In this document: positions 42,875 to 53,912 of the stretch, one piece after another
Position numbering within the stretch: position 1 is the first letter of the stretch
Layout: each line of letters starts with the position of its first letter
Assembly (NCBI GenBank): GCA_031772625.1
Contig: CM062815.1
Coordinates: forward strand, 121,381,977-121,445,976
Direction: 5' to 3'
DNA: 64,000 nt
Source of the DNA: Pinus tabuliformis
Taxonomy: Eukaryota; Streptophyta; Pinopsida; Pinales; Pinaceae
The notes under the pieces: model-generated
Seen by the model: only the letters and a program-made list of their open reading frames with translations
Database searches by the model: none
What the model was told of the DNA's origin: nothing
Made by a program: the position numbers and the translations under genes

Positions 42875-45800
42875 TGTTGTGCTATACAACAACCCTCCCC
42901 ATTTCAAAAATTTTCATATAAGACTTTAATAAGAAATGGATCCCCTTTAGAATATAAATAAAATCAATAAAACGTTTAAAATTAAGTTTTTATAATAGGT
43001 CATATAAAATTTGCTTTCAGGGTAGGTTAGATCGCAATTTTCAAAACTTTTGAACCCATGGAAGTCATTTTAATAAAATCTGATCCGATTTGAGTCATAA
43101 TAAAACCTTATCATAAAAATCTTTATCAAAGGAAATAATTATAAAAGTGAATTGTCGCATCACGCACATCCTTTATCTCAATAGTGGACTTAAAGTGTTC
43201 CATTGAGATCCGCCAATGCGATAACTCTATCAGAAATCGCATATCGCTACTCGTTAAGAAACCATCCCATGTGTTCCATGGAAAACCTCTGATGTGATAA
43301 GCCAATCACAATCACGCATCACTAAAATCATAAGACACATCCCAAAAGCTCCTTTGAAATATTCCGATGCGATTTCATTATCGTATAGCACGCTTTCGAT
43401 AAAGGTAAAATATGAAGTATTGTGAACATGTGCGGTTTAAAGTTATAAGTCAATTATAAAGAAAATTTAAACGATTTATCAATTTTAAAGCATGTCGCCT
43501 CCCCATGCCAGCTCACCACTGATCACAATCGCAACCATGCAAAGGAACCATTTAAGCATGGCACTTGTAACTCCTGATCTGTGATATGTGATTATCGCTA
43601 ATCGCAGATCGGGGAGTCACGATATCCGTTCTAAAAAGGACCGTTGTAAATTTGCGATGCGACATACCATTACGACATTAAAGTTTCACGTTGGAAGTTA
43701 CGGGAAATCATTAAGGAGCAGTTATGGTTGAATCCTTCAAAGATTTCATCTGTGGTGGCTTAATATATCCTAGATTCATAGCATCTATTACGCTTAATTG
43801 TTGTTAGTCTTGTGCGTTGTGTATTAGCATTTAACAATTTTTTCTACTGTTACGTCCTTCTGTTTCATTTTGCAGAGCTAATCTGAAATCATCAATCCAG
43901 CAAAAATGTCTAAGAAATCTCGGAAAGTAAAGGTCCCCGTCATAGCGAAAGATGAACCAGCAAAGTTGGTGTTGATAGCTGATACTACCTGTCTGGGCCT
44001 TAGCAAGACTTCATGGGAGGGCATATATAATCTACTCAAAGTCGAGGATCCAACTGAAATTGAAGAAGAAGGAGGAACGGTTGATTCAAGTGATAAATTA
44101 GAAAATACTCTTAAGGATTTATCCAGCTCCTTCCTCCACAAATAACAGCTCGTGCAAAAGTGTTACCATACAATGACCTGGTGAGATGGGTAATAGAGAG
44201 TATCAACATAACCGATAGAGCATTCTTTACAGCCGATGGAAGGATGTTCAGGACATTCAAGGCAGAAGATGTCAAGAAGATGTATCATTTGTCAGACCCC
44301 CAGAAACATTACAACAAGGCATTTTTAGAAGCTTTCGCCAAGGAGAACGAGGTAGAGTCGGACCCTATCAAGCAATGGAGACATTTCCCAAACAAGCATA
44401 AGCATGAATCCTCTAGTATGTACTTCGTGGATTCCTTAGCATCTCCCTATTGCTATGCTGGTGCTATGATATGTAGACTCTTTGGAGCCTCTGATTCAGC
44501 TAGATTTTCCATAGAAATGGTGCCTTTAATGGAAGCAACAATTAACTCTTTTATCATGGATTGGGCAACCATTTTATCAGATAAAATGGCCAACCAAATC
44601 CTTGATTATAGAAGAAATAGGTATGTAACTACTTGGATAGTACCCCCATTCTATATGAGCGCCTACATTATGGATACCATCTGTTTCAATTCTGACTTCC
44701 CCATTCTAGGTTGGAAATGGACTCCTCAAGACCCAACTCCTATTCACATTTGTCATAAGTATTTGTGGAAGGCCCATTATAAAGATCATATATATAGAAT
44801 TTGCCATGGTTTTGTTTTACCTATCTATTAGGCCATATTCAACAGACCTACTCCTTGGTTATCCAATGAGGCCAGCATTGACCTAACATCAATCAACAGC
44901 TGGTTCAGTGAAGAAAAGTTCACCTATGTTAGAATTTTTGGCAGCATCACAGATCCACATGTTCTCCCATTATACATTCCTGATAAGCTATTGGCCAGAG
45001 AAATAGCTTACCAGATAACAGAGAAAGGAATGTCTAGGAACCTCAAAGCATCCAAGAAACAAATGTGGCGTAAATTTCCCCTCCGTTGTGGTACTTACTC
45101 ACTGCATGATTTCAAACATGCAAAGAAAGAAGCAAAGAAGATAAAAAAATTGAAGTTAGTAGTCATCCCTAAGAGACAGTATGACCCAAATGAAGTGGCT
45201 TACAATTTTACCACTCACGTGAAAATTGCCAAATTTTAACATGAGAAAGATGACTATGAGGACTTGTTCGCTTCGGCTAAGTCGTTTTCACAGGTAAAAC
45301 ATCTAGCAGGGATCAAATTGGGAGCAGGGGAGATAGATAAGTTTATGCAGTTCAGGACACAGAGGTTACAAACACTACCTCTGGATTTATTGAACACTAC
45401 CCCTATGGTGCAGCAAGAAGGCCATAGACAAGAACACACTATTGAGAAGATTCTCGAAAAGGAGCAGACAAATGAAAAAACCAGCGAGCTCCTAGATACT
45501 AATGTGCATATTGATTCCAACTTAATCAAGGAATGGGAGCAATTCAATCGCCAAATCAAGAACCAGAATGACTCCCAAAACATCATTTTACCAAAATTGC
45601 CCGCAACACAGGAGCCTATTGTTACTAGTATTACAATTGAAGGGGCAGTCGGCACAGTTAACACTGAGCATGATATTGAAATAATTCCATAGAATGCTTC
45701 CGAAGAGATTGTATTGAAGGTTGAGGAAATACCACCCCTGGATGTATTTTACAGTCCAGAGCATAGGGTTGTGGTCAAAAGACAGAGGAAAAAGAGGAAA

Positions 45801-47797
45801 ACTGACCAGGGACCATTCTCAACTCCTCAAGCTAAACTTATGAATGTGGTATGGAAAGACTCAGAAGTCAATCCTTCTGAGGATTTAACTAAGTTATCTC
45901 AATATCCATGTGCCTATACAACCGCTACATTAGACAAGGCCTCCGAAGTTAGCCAGTTGATCAAAGAAAAGGATCTAAGGATCACCCAACTTGAAGAGCA
46001 AACGACAGTGGAACAGCAGAAGATCAGTCAGCTTGAGCAACAGCTAGCGGAGCAAAAACAACAGAATGAACAGTTAAATCTAGAGAAACAAAAGATCAAT
46101 CAGCAGGCTCTCTAGAAACAACAAAAGTTGTATCAAGAACTCAGCGACCTTCAAGTGGCACTTCAGCGGGAAAAGAAGGCAAAAGAAGAACAAATCGCAT
46201 AGCTACAATTACAGGTAGAGAAATTCAAAGGTTATCCAAAGATTGATGAATTCAAGAAAGAAGCCCGGGAAGTGACTAAAGCCTTATCTCGACCACTGAA
46301 TATCCTTTGCCATAAAATATCATTGGTTGACCCATTGTGCATCATCACTGCATCACTCATTGAACAGGCAATTAACACCAGGTTAGAATTTGAAGACGCA
46401 GATGATAAGGTCACAAGAAGTCATGGCTGCTAATCTACTGAAAATACAAGAATCACACAAAGAAGTCTTGTTTTTGGAGTGGTAATCACAGTTAATAAAG
46501 GCCAAAAGAGCTACTTCCAGAGCCAGGGCTACAATGAATAGTGTGATCGAGTTGGTAAATGACATCTTATATGGAGCTAACTTGATCTCCAATTGCTCCT
46601 CAGGAAAGCTCCCGAAGGTAAAAGCACTGGAAAACCAATGGAGACAAGGTCTGGCCAGCAGAGAAGAACAAATCGGCAAAGTGCAAAACTTGACTTGGGG
46701 TGCATTTTGGTTCTTCCTAGTCAAGCCACACAGCTAGCAGATGGCCACCAAATGCCTTATCGACACTGTCAATTGCATGGTTCCCGAGATTTCAGATGCC
46801 ACATACACAGGTCAACTACATTTCGGGCTTATTCATCCTCCGGAAATTTACGAAATGCTCTCAATTTGTCAGCTGCAAGTGCAAGAGAAGAAGTAGATAC
46901 AATGAATCAGTTCAAAGGCTATCGCACTGTTATTTTCATAAATCAAATCCCATATTTTCATGTTTGCAGTTTCAACAGCTCAAAGCGATTTTTATTGACA
47001 GTTAGTTTTTATTTTATTATTTAAACCCTTTCATGTCTTTTAAGAAAGGGTCCTCAATTGGTATAAAACTTGACTTGAGAAGTTACACTTTTGTACTTCT
47101 GAATATATTTTTATCAGTAGTGGATCAAGGTTCTACATTTTTGTGAAGAAACTTTTTCAAGACCTGCACTTTTGTATCTCCTGGAAGTTTTCTCAAATAA
47201 GAAAGTGGAATTGGAGTGTTATTTACATTGGAAAGACTCAAATGCATGCGGTATTTCTATCACTGTTCTTTTGTCTTGTTTCCTTATGTGATGAAGCATT
47301 CATTTTAAAAGTTGCTATTGTTGATATATGTATGCTCTTCAAACAATTCTTTATCATGTCATTTCTAAAGATTTAGAATTGTTATACTTTAAAAATATAT
47401 GTTAGCGATATATATTGTTATGAATGTGATATGTTTTTTATAATTACTTTGTTTAATTTCTTAAACAAAGTAATCATTATCTATGAATGCATCTTTCTGT
47501 CAATCAGTAATTCATTTATATGATTATTTTTCTGTTAGGAATAATCAAAAATTGCACTGTTAATACATTACCTGGGTTAGATATGTATATTTGTATATTT
47601 TTGAGTTATAGGTTAAAGCACTTATCATCTTTATTATACATTATAAAACAATCATCCATCAAACCATTCATTATATGGGAAACTTGTCCCATAATATCCA
47701 GTCGAAGCCACCATACCAAACGGAAAAGGAGTTGTACTAAGGTCCGAACCGGGTGGTTATCCCCAATGTTGGTGCTAGGATTTTAGAGGCATCAACA
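42875..47797 (+). repeat. 3' LTR of element H (4.9 kb, undeleted)
   Basis: Matches the 5' LTR over its length, including the TATA-like TATAAAAG (43140-43147), the splice-like sites and the LTR ORF. It ends GAGGCATCAACA and is followed by GTATG. About 5 kb is at the upper end of plant LTR sizes. Confidence 0.94.
43906..46890 (+). pseudogene. LTR-encoded ~1,000-codon protein of element H, family unknown
   Basis: ATG at 43906 starts MSKKSRKVKVPVIAKDEP. After a stop and frameshift near 44143-44148 one phase continues to about 46115, with only three earlier stops (44829-44831, 45237-45239, 45690-45692). A second phase carries the C-terminus. Visible parts: an N-terminal Lys/Arg-rich start; a globular region with MYHLSDPQKHYNKAF, FVDSLASPYCYAGAMICRLF, VPPFYMSAYIMDTICF and LGWKWTPQD; a second region with GTYSLHDFKHAKKEAKKIKK; a proline/aspartate-rich part with EEIPPLDVFYSPEHRVV; a nuclear-signal-like KRQRKKRK; a heptad-rich Gln/Glu coiled coil (45940-46200); and a C-terminal domain with CIITASLIEQAI. 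I cannot assign a function. It is not gag or pol. Confidence 0.72.
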
Positions 47798-48138
47798 GTA
47801 TGATAAGTTGGTGAGATTGTCCTTTATAAGTACATCAAGTCAAAATATTTCCTTGAGTAATTAACTATATAGAATAAGGAAGTCAAAGGATGAATACATG
47901 GCCACTTACCTTATAAAGATCTCACAAATAAGGGACCAGTTGTAAGGGCTTGGGGAAGTTGTTTTTGATTCAAAACTGACTATCTATGTATTAAATGCTT
48001 TGCCACCTAATTGGAGCAGTTTTGCATCTAGTATCTACTTAGAAAAGGATAATACTCCTTTTAATGAGTTATGGGCTCAATATATCTTGGAAGAAACAAA
48101 GATAAAGGCAAAGGATGACACCAAATAAAATGAAAAAT
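47798..48138 (+). pseudogene. F gag, tandem unit 3, right piece
   Basis: Continues the gag cut by H: VRLSFISTS-like sequence, then MATYLIKISQIRDQL, FDSKLTIYVLNALPP and the lysine-rich KIKAKDDTK. Frameshifts are present. It ends at the AAAAT duplication of solo LTR J. Confidence 0.83.
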
Positions 48139-48739
48139 TGTTGGGTGTGGAGCCTGATTATCTTATTTATTTAGAGGTATCGCCACATTGGACCCCAATT
48201 CGTAATGTGGTAGCAACGCCGCCCGTAAAATGTATGCTGGAAGGGGGGTCCAGTGGAGGGCAGCTGCGATCTTTGGGAGCCCCCCCCCCCAGGCGAGGGA
48301 TCTGGGGCAATGGCCCCAAAGCTAAAAATAGATGTAAAATTGCCTTGTAAAATGTTGTAATTTCGTAGTCAATCTAGGTCGTTCATTAGGCGGAGATCTG
48401 ACGGTAGAAGTTATGTTTAGTTTAGGGCTTTTTCCCTAGAAGGAAACCACTCGCTGTATATGAGGGAATTGTATTGAGTTTATGTAGATTTTTATTCTGA
48501 GCGGGAAGAGAGAGGAGATTGTGTGAGAGCGAAGAGAGAATTACAGCGGATCTGTTGTAGGTTGTATCTCTTCATTTTGCTAGATAATATAAAAGGAAGG
48601 ACTAGCTGTTTCTCCGTGGACGTAACCTAAATTGGGTGAACCACGTATATTTGTGTCTCTCTTGTTTTATGTGTTTTCTGTGTTTATATTTCTATATTTT
48701 ATGTGTTCCATTGCTCTATAATATATAATTTTTCTAACA
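48139..48739 (+). mobile_element. Solo LTR J (601 bp)
   Basis: Starts TGTTGGGTGTGGAGCC and ends TTTTTCTAACA, flanked by AAAAT on both sides (48134-48138 and 48740-48744). The interior shows features common in plant Copia LTRs: a GGGGGTCC run, a C12 tract (about 48279-48291) and a long T-rich end. No internal region is attached. It sits in F gag, just before the zinc knuckle. Confidence 0.9.
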
Positions 48740-48744
48740 AAAAT

Positions 48745-48987
48745 CTGAAGCCTTTATTGCAAGGTCCAAGAAGAAGAAGAAAGGGAAGTTTGTAAAGTCC
48801 AATGGAAAGCCAGATATGTCCAAGACTTAATGCTTTGGATGCAATGATTATGGACACTTCAAGAGGGATTGTCCTTGAAACAAGAAGAAGAAAATGAAGG
48901 AAATGAGTGAAGGTAACATAGCTAAGGAAAATGGAGAACCTAAGAAGAAGCCAAAAGGAGAAGATCCCAAGGATGTTTACTATTGAA
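48745..48987 (+). pseudogene. F gag C-terminus with zinc knuckle
   Basis: After solo LTR J the gag continues with ARSKKKKGKFVKSNGK, a stop, and the knuckle CFGCNDYGHFKRDC (C-x2-C-x4-H-x4-C), then a Lys/Glu-rich end. A stop near 48985 follows the DVYY word that normally leads into the protease. Confidence 0.83.
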
Positions 48988-49572
48988 GGAAGCTCCATAT
49001 CTAACAAATTCATTATGCAATTTGTCTTTCCTTTCTTAAGTAAAAAGTAGAGTAACATGCATTGTTGCATTCTCTTCAATAGTCTTGGGTTTTGTAAAAC
49101 CATGGCATCATAAAAGGAAGCATGTGATAACAGATGAATTAGAGTCTACATAATCAAGTTTCTTTGAAAAGGATCATCTAGCTTAAAAGAATGAGAAGAT
49201 TGGGACCATATATCATATTATAGTCCATCCAATCATTTTCTAAGATATTGTTAGAGGTAGTTATTTTGCAAGAAGGATCACTAAAGATCCTCCTATAAGA
49301 AATTTAAGAAGGTTCTTAGAAGAAGCATTATGACTATTATATATTCCATATAAGAATACTCTTGAAAGATGAAGGAATGCAGATGGTCGAGTTGCAGTAT
49401 GAAAGACATAATTAAAGTATTTCTCCTCTTGGGAAAAGAGACCTATCTTCGACAGGTATAAGAAGCAAGCTCATTCAAGAAAATATGGATAGATGGTTGT
49501 ATGGAAGCAAAGGTATGCATATTTTAAGTAACTCTTCTCTAGGGTAGGGTTCATATCTACAAGAATCTTGTA
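48988..49572 (+). other. Element F internal DNA, no recognised domain
   Basis: About 585 bp. Short frames with stops; no protease DSG or integrase motif was found on either strand. The 134-codon minus-strand frame covering 48699-49103 crosses the zinc knuckle region antisense and is a shadow. Confidence 0.5.
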
Positions 49573-49577
49573 AAAAG

Positions 49578-50593
49578 TGTAGAAATTCCTTGTAGATTCA
49601 AACTTATAATTGTAATTTACTAAAACAATAGACTTGAATCTACTCTACTCATCAACGGAAACAATTAAATGATCTCGAAATCATGAAGCATATAAGAGAA
49701 AAATTCAATCAACACATTACATAATGATTTCCTGAGGAAATCCATAGCTAAAAACCCATGCTATCTATATATTTCATTAGTCAAGAAAATATTAGAAGAT
49801 TACAATGCTTTGCTCAAGCCCGAGCAACCTCTGCACTATCTCTATCTGTCTCACAACTTCCTAGACAAGCCTAGGCCAATACTTAACCAAATTTTGGCTT
49901 GCTTTATATATTGCATTAGTAAGAAAATATGAGAATATCACAATGCTTTTCTCAAGCCCAAGCAACCTTTGCACTATCTCTATATGTCTCACAACTTCCT
50001 AAACAAGCCCAGGCCAATACTTAACCAAATTTTGGCTTTCCCAAGTCCCTATTTCCTGGCGTTGTTTCCTTGGAAATTATCCCCTATTAATTAGGGAAAT
50101 TCCTCAATATGAATTGTGCAATCCTCATAGGACTTCCTCTGGCTGCATGTGCCACCTGTACAATTTAGATGATTATACAACTAATAGTATACTTCCCTTG
50201 AACTCCAATCTCAACTGGGTAACTCTCAGATCTGATATGCATGAGTTATTTATGAGTGAATCACCAGTTAATTGGTTGAACACATGAAGCATCACCCCAC
50301 TGTCTGTCCTCCTATCATTTCCTCCATCAGTTGGAACTAGTTTAACTCACTTTAACTCAGTTAAACTGAATTAATTAATTACAACTCAAAATAAACTCAA
50401 TCAAGGCTCCTATAAAGTAGGAGACAGTCTACAAGACTCAAGTTAGACCCTCAACTTGAATTAATTGAGCCAACTAAGTCAAATTATCTTAGTTAACTTG
50501 TATAAGTTGTCTTGTGATGTGGAATTACAATTTTATTCCTAATTTAATTCAAGGACAAAATTAAATTAGGATTTTATTGTTGCATTTTCAACA
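49578..50593 (-). mobile_element. Solo LTR K (1,016 bp), relative of the element A LTR
   Basis: Starts TGTAGAAATTCC and ends GCATTTTCAACA, flanked by AAAAG (49573-49577 and 50594-50598). Both ends and several inner words (AACTCATGC-like, TTAACTCAGTTAA, TTCAAGGACAAAATTAAATT) resemble the LTR of element A, so it is a related Copia family. It contains an internal partial duplication: two passages with CAATGCTTTTCTCAAGCCC / CAATGCTTTGCTCAAGCCC about 130 bp apart (49801 and 49931). Orientation is inferred from the A LTR. Confidence 0.87.
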
Positions 50594-50598
50594 AAAAG

Positions 50599-52132
50599 GG
50601 TTGGTTATAAAAGTGTGCTCAGTAAGTCTTCCATGTGATTACTTGATGCTTGAAGAAGAATTTTAATATGCTTCGAAATGGATAAAATATCAAGACTCTT
50701 CCACAAGGGACCATAGCATAAACACAATAATGTTGATCAACATCAAGTACGATCTCTAGAAGAATGAAAGGGAGTTAATAATGACAACTCCAAGATATTG
50801 TAGCCTACTACTCAATTTGGTCCATAGGCACCTTAATCAAAAGTGAATGCATGAAGGACTCTTGTATAATATGAAGATGGATCAGGTGGAAGGATGTTGA
50901 TCTCAAAGGGTTCAAGTAAGCAAATACTTTGTTGAAATGGCCATCGTGATAAGGTAAGTTTGATATTAATATTTTGGTATTCACTAAATGGTTGACATAT
51001 ATAGCTTTGCTACCTGGAAAATATTGTAGAAATGCATAATGGTAGTTAAGGTAAGTTCAATTGTTGGTGTTGAACTCGATTCAAAGAACATATGGAATGA
51101 GTGAATGGTTTTGGTAATCCTTAAGGGATTATGTAGTTAAATGTTTACATCGACATCTTGGAATTGAAAGATAGCAATGTAAGAAGATAACCTTCTATTT
51201 GTATAACAATGAAAATCACTTTCATGTCTAAAGGGAGCTATAATTCCTTTGGTGATGATGGCTAGACAAAAGTGATATGTAAAGTGGATGGCTTAAACCC
51301 TGTCACGAGATTAAAGGAAGAGGATGGCTCCATAATATCCAAGAAGATAGAAGCTCAATATGATGAGATGTAAAATAAAGGAGGAGCCATGTAGCTACTA
51401 CTTGAATATCTCCATGAAGAACTAGTATTTGACACACTTATGAAGACAAGCTAAAGAGCTTGTGGTTATGAGTTCCCAATTGAAAGGGAATAAGGAATCT
51501 CCTCTATGCTTGAAAGGGAGTAAGAAGTCTCCTTAGATGATTAAGAAGGATCAAGGATCTATTACCTGATCAAGTGGGAATGAGGATATCCTCCCTGGTT
51601 GAGAGGGAGTGATGATGCACATCATATTCTCTTATATCATGTGTCATGTAGTAGGCCAACACTAACAACTATACGTCTAGTGAAGGCCATGGTAGGGAGA
51701 ATGGAGGATTGGATAAGCATCTGAGATTAATACTCCTTGAGGATAAAAGAATCCAAGATAGAAAGTATTTCTGTTGACCAACACTCTTTGAGGATTGGAT
51801 AGGTATCGAAGACAAGAAACAAGAGGACCAATATTATTTAAGGATTAGGAATCCAAGATAAGGATAGTACTAAAAGAACATACCTAGTGAACATTTGGAT
51901 GGGGTATGTACCTTGAAGAGGTAGTGTGATATTCATGTTAAGCCTCCCAACATTATGCTCTGATATGAGAAGAGCTTGTCAATTTAAGGCCTTACTATGT
52001 TGACAATGTTGATCATAATTTTGATGCTTAAAGATGGCTTACCAATCCAACTCTTCTTATGAGAACTCTTTAGTTTGAGAATATCCTTGTACCATTTGTA
52101 CAATTATGAATACTTCCCTAATTAAAAGGGAT
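50599..52132 (+). other. Element F internal DNA before the 3' LTR
   Basis: 1.5 kb, A/G-rich, with repeated GAAAGGGAATAAGGAATCTCC-like words at about 51484-51600 and no frame over 60 codons. It ends with the purine run AAAAGGGA (52124-52131). I found no pol motif. Confidence 0.5.
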
Positions 52133-52475
52133 TGTTGGAAAATGTAACTAGTTTCAGTCTTCATAATTGTCATTGTACTCATGTCATTATGTAAATCTTA
52201 TGTCACAAGAAAAAGAAGAAAGAAAAGTATTATTTTAAGCATGGGTTTCATGCATCTAGGGTTTGTCAAGTCAAAAGAATATTTTTCTTGAGTTAAAAGA
52301 GTCTTTATCATTTGTATAAGACCCTAATGGGAAAGTCATAACATGGAAAATATATTATTTATGAATCTAGAAAGTCAAATAAGCTTTCAAGCACAAGTCA
52401 GCCATGCCAGTGACAAGTGAACCTAGAAGAGGTTATTCGACCCTCTCAGATCTGTATATAAATAAGCAGTTTCAA
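52133..52475 (+). repeat. 3' LTR of element F, left part
   Basis: Matches 23426-23795 with the same TATA box (52455-52464). Interrupted at 52475 by element G, whose duplication TTCAA is at 52471-52475. Confidence 0.9.
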
Positions 52476-53897
52476 TGATCAAGTGCTCAGTATTTAGCTC
52501 AAAAAAAATCTCAAAATTGCTCGAACCCTGAACGACCACATTCGTCTCGACGATACAATCCCAATGCAACTAGTTTCACTAAAAACTGAGTTCGTATGAG
52601 GAAGATATCGCATTCTATCCGCTTTGCCAAATAGAGGAATTTTTGCAAAAAAAAAGGTATAGTCACTGCACAGTCAACAGTCTGTACTGCTGACATGGCA
52701 GATGACTTGGCAGGTCAACGAGAGGTCGACGACCTATCAGGTTTCACCAAGTTCCATGTTTTTATTGGTCTGCAGGTGTGTTGACGTGGCTCAGTTTTAT
52801 TGGTTTATGAAGGACTAATGAGGAGGGGACAAGTGGCAAGCTCAAAGACCGCCACGTGTCCCTCCCCAAAGGACTACATATATTGGCGCGCAATAAAATT
52901 TTATGGCAAGCCAGGGGGTCGAACCCGGGACCTGCACCAAACAAACCACATGACATACCGTTACACCATCGTCGTAGTTCTTACAAGACTATGGTTTCAC
53001 GTTGATTTTAATGTGTTAACATTTTGCGGTTGGGGGTTGGGAGGGAGCCAGCCCACAGGTCAACCCCCTCCCATGTGAACACTCCATCCGGCGTCTATGG
53101 TTACGGTTAACCAACGGACATCACAAACTTAACCGTAGAATTACCCACAACATGTGTTCACTCCACTAACTGTCGGGCTACATAAACCGTAATTGTTTGC
53201 AACTAACCGTGTCGGGTATTCCTCATGCGACCACACCATGTAAACCGACATTTATGCTAACGGTCTGCCATTAAACACGTGGATTATGCACTAATCCGGA
53301 TTAACGTTAATTAATCCACATTTAACATTTAATTAAATTGCAATTAGTATGGCGAAAAAGTTGGCGGTCCCTCCAATTTCAGCGCTAACTCCATTTTAGC
53401 GGGATTAACTGAGTTCTTCCAGTTTTAGAGGAGTTTTCCTAGTGAAAATTGTTTCTGTCATAACTTTTGCAAAATTCGACCAAATTGGGATCACGAAAAG
53501 GGTGTTCCTAGATGATTTTGATGTTCTGAGCACACTGAAGCAGGTTTCAAGAGTAGTAGAGCATTGTAAACAACACTTTTTCCAATATTGAGCTAATACA
53601 AAGGCTCATGCCATGGAAGTTGGACTAAGGAGATGTAGCCCAGGAGGGGTGAACTCCTTCATAAAAACACTGTGTTAAGTGTTCATTTTGATGGTTTGTT
53701 GTACATTTATTGTTGTTGTTCAGCACTTTACTTTTATGCTATTTTGCTCATGAACTTAACATAAAACTTGAAAAATTACATGTTTTCATTCACAAACACC
53801 ATAAGGAAACCTATGCACATGAAGCAATTGATAAGCAAGTGTTTTTAATTCTAAATTTGAAATTAGCACAACAAAACTAACATTCAACAACAGATCA
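52476..53897 (+). repeat. 5' LTR of element G
   Basis: 1,422 bp, homologous to 58545-59920. It contains an antisense tRNA-like stretch described separately. Confidence 0.92.
52905..52990 (-). other. tRNA-like Pol III promoter boxes, antisense in the G 5' LTR
   Basis: On the minus strand an A-box-like TGGTGTAACGG (52958-52968) is followed after 32 bases by a B-box-like GGTTCGACCCC (52915-52925). Spacing and sequence fit a tRNA-derived promoter as in SINEs. The acceptor and anticodon stems do not pair convincingly by eye, so this is not called a tRNA gene. It could be a captured SINE head. Confidence 0.5.
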
Positions 53898-53900
53898 AGT

Positions 53901-53912
53901 TGGTATCAGAGC
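53901..53912 (+). other. Primer binding site of element G
   Basis: TGGTATCAGAGC, three bases after the 5' LTR, complementary to initiator tRNA-Met. Confidence 0.9.

Larger units (their letters stand above)
32426..47797 (+). mobile_element. Element H: Ty3/Gypsy (Tat-like) retrotransposon with giant coding LTRs
   Basis: 15.4 kb with LTRs of 3,360 bp (32426-35785) and 4,923 bp (42875-47797), TG...CA ends and a perfect GTATG duplication. Internal order: gag, protease, archaeal-type RNase H, RT, degenerate RNase H, integrase with D-35-E, and 1.07 kb of non-coding DNA. The extra RNase H points to the Tat side of plant Gypsy, and no chromodomain is seen. LTR copies are highly similar apart from two deletions in the left one, so it is younger than E and F. 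All frames have a few stops. Confidence 0.94.
29301..48269 (+). repeat. Tandem triplication of a 1.2-kb unit (third copy split by element H)
   Basis: Unit 1 spans 29301-30495 (1,195 bp), unit 2 spans 30496-31695 (1,200 bp), and unit 3 spans 31696-32425 plus 47803-48269 (1,197 bp once H and one duplication copy are removed). Each unit is the last 550 bp of LTR I, the middle of F gag and the first 120-130 bp of LTR J. The breakpoints share the 6-bp word CTACGA/CTGCGA, at 29295-29300 in I and 48264-48269 in J. Confidence 0.93.

Noticed and set aside
48276-48292. C12 homopolymer as a possible assembly or satellite signal
   Set aside because: It falls where Copia LTRs of this kind usually have G/C runs and is too short to interpret.
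52905-52990. Possible tRNA gene on the minus strand
   Set aside because: A- and B-box words are present, but a full cloverleaf with acceptor stem is not visible, and it is repeated within both LTRs of G. Kept only as a tRNA-like feature.
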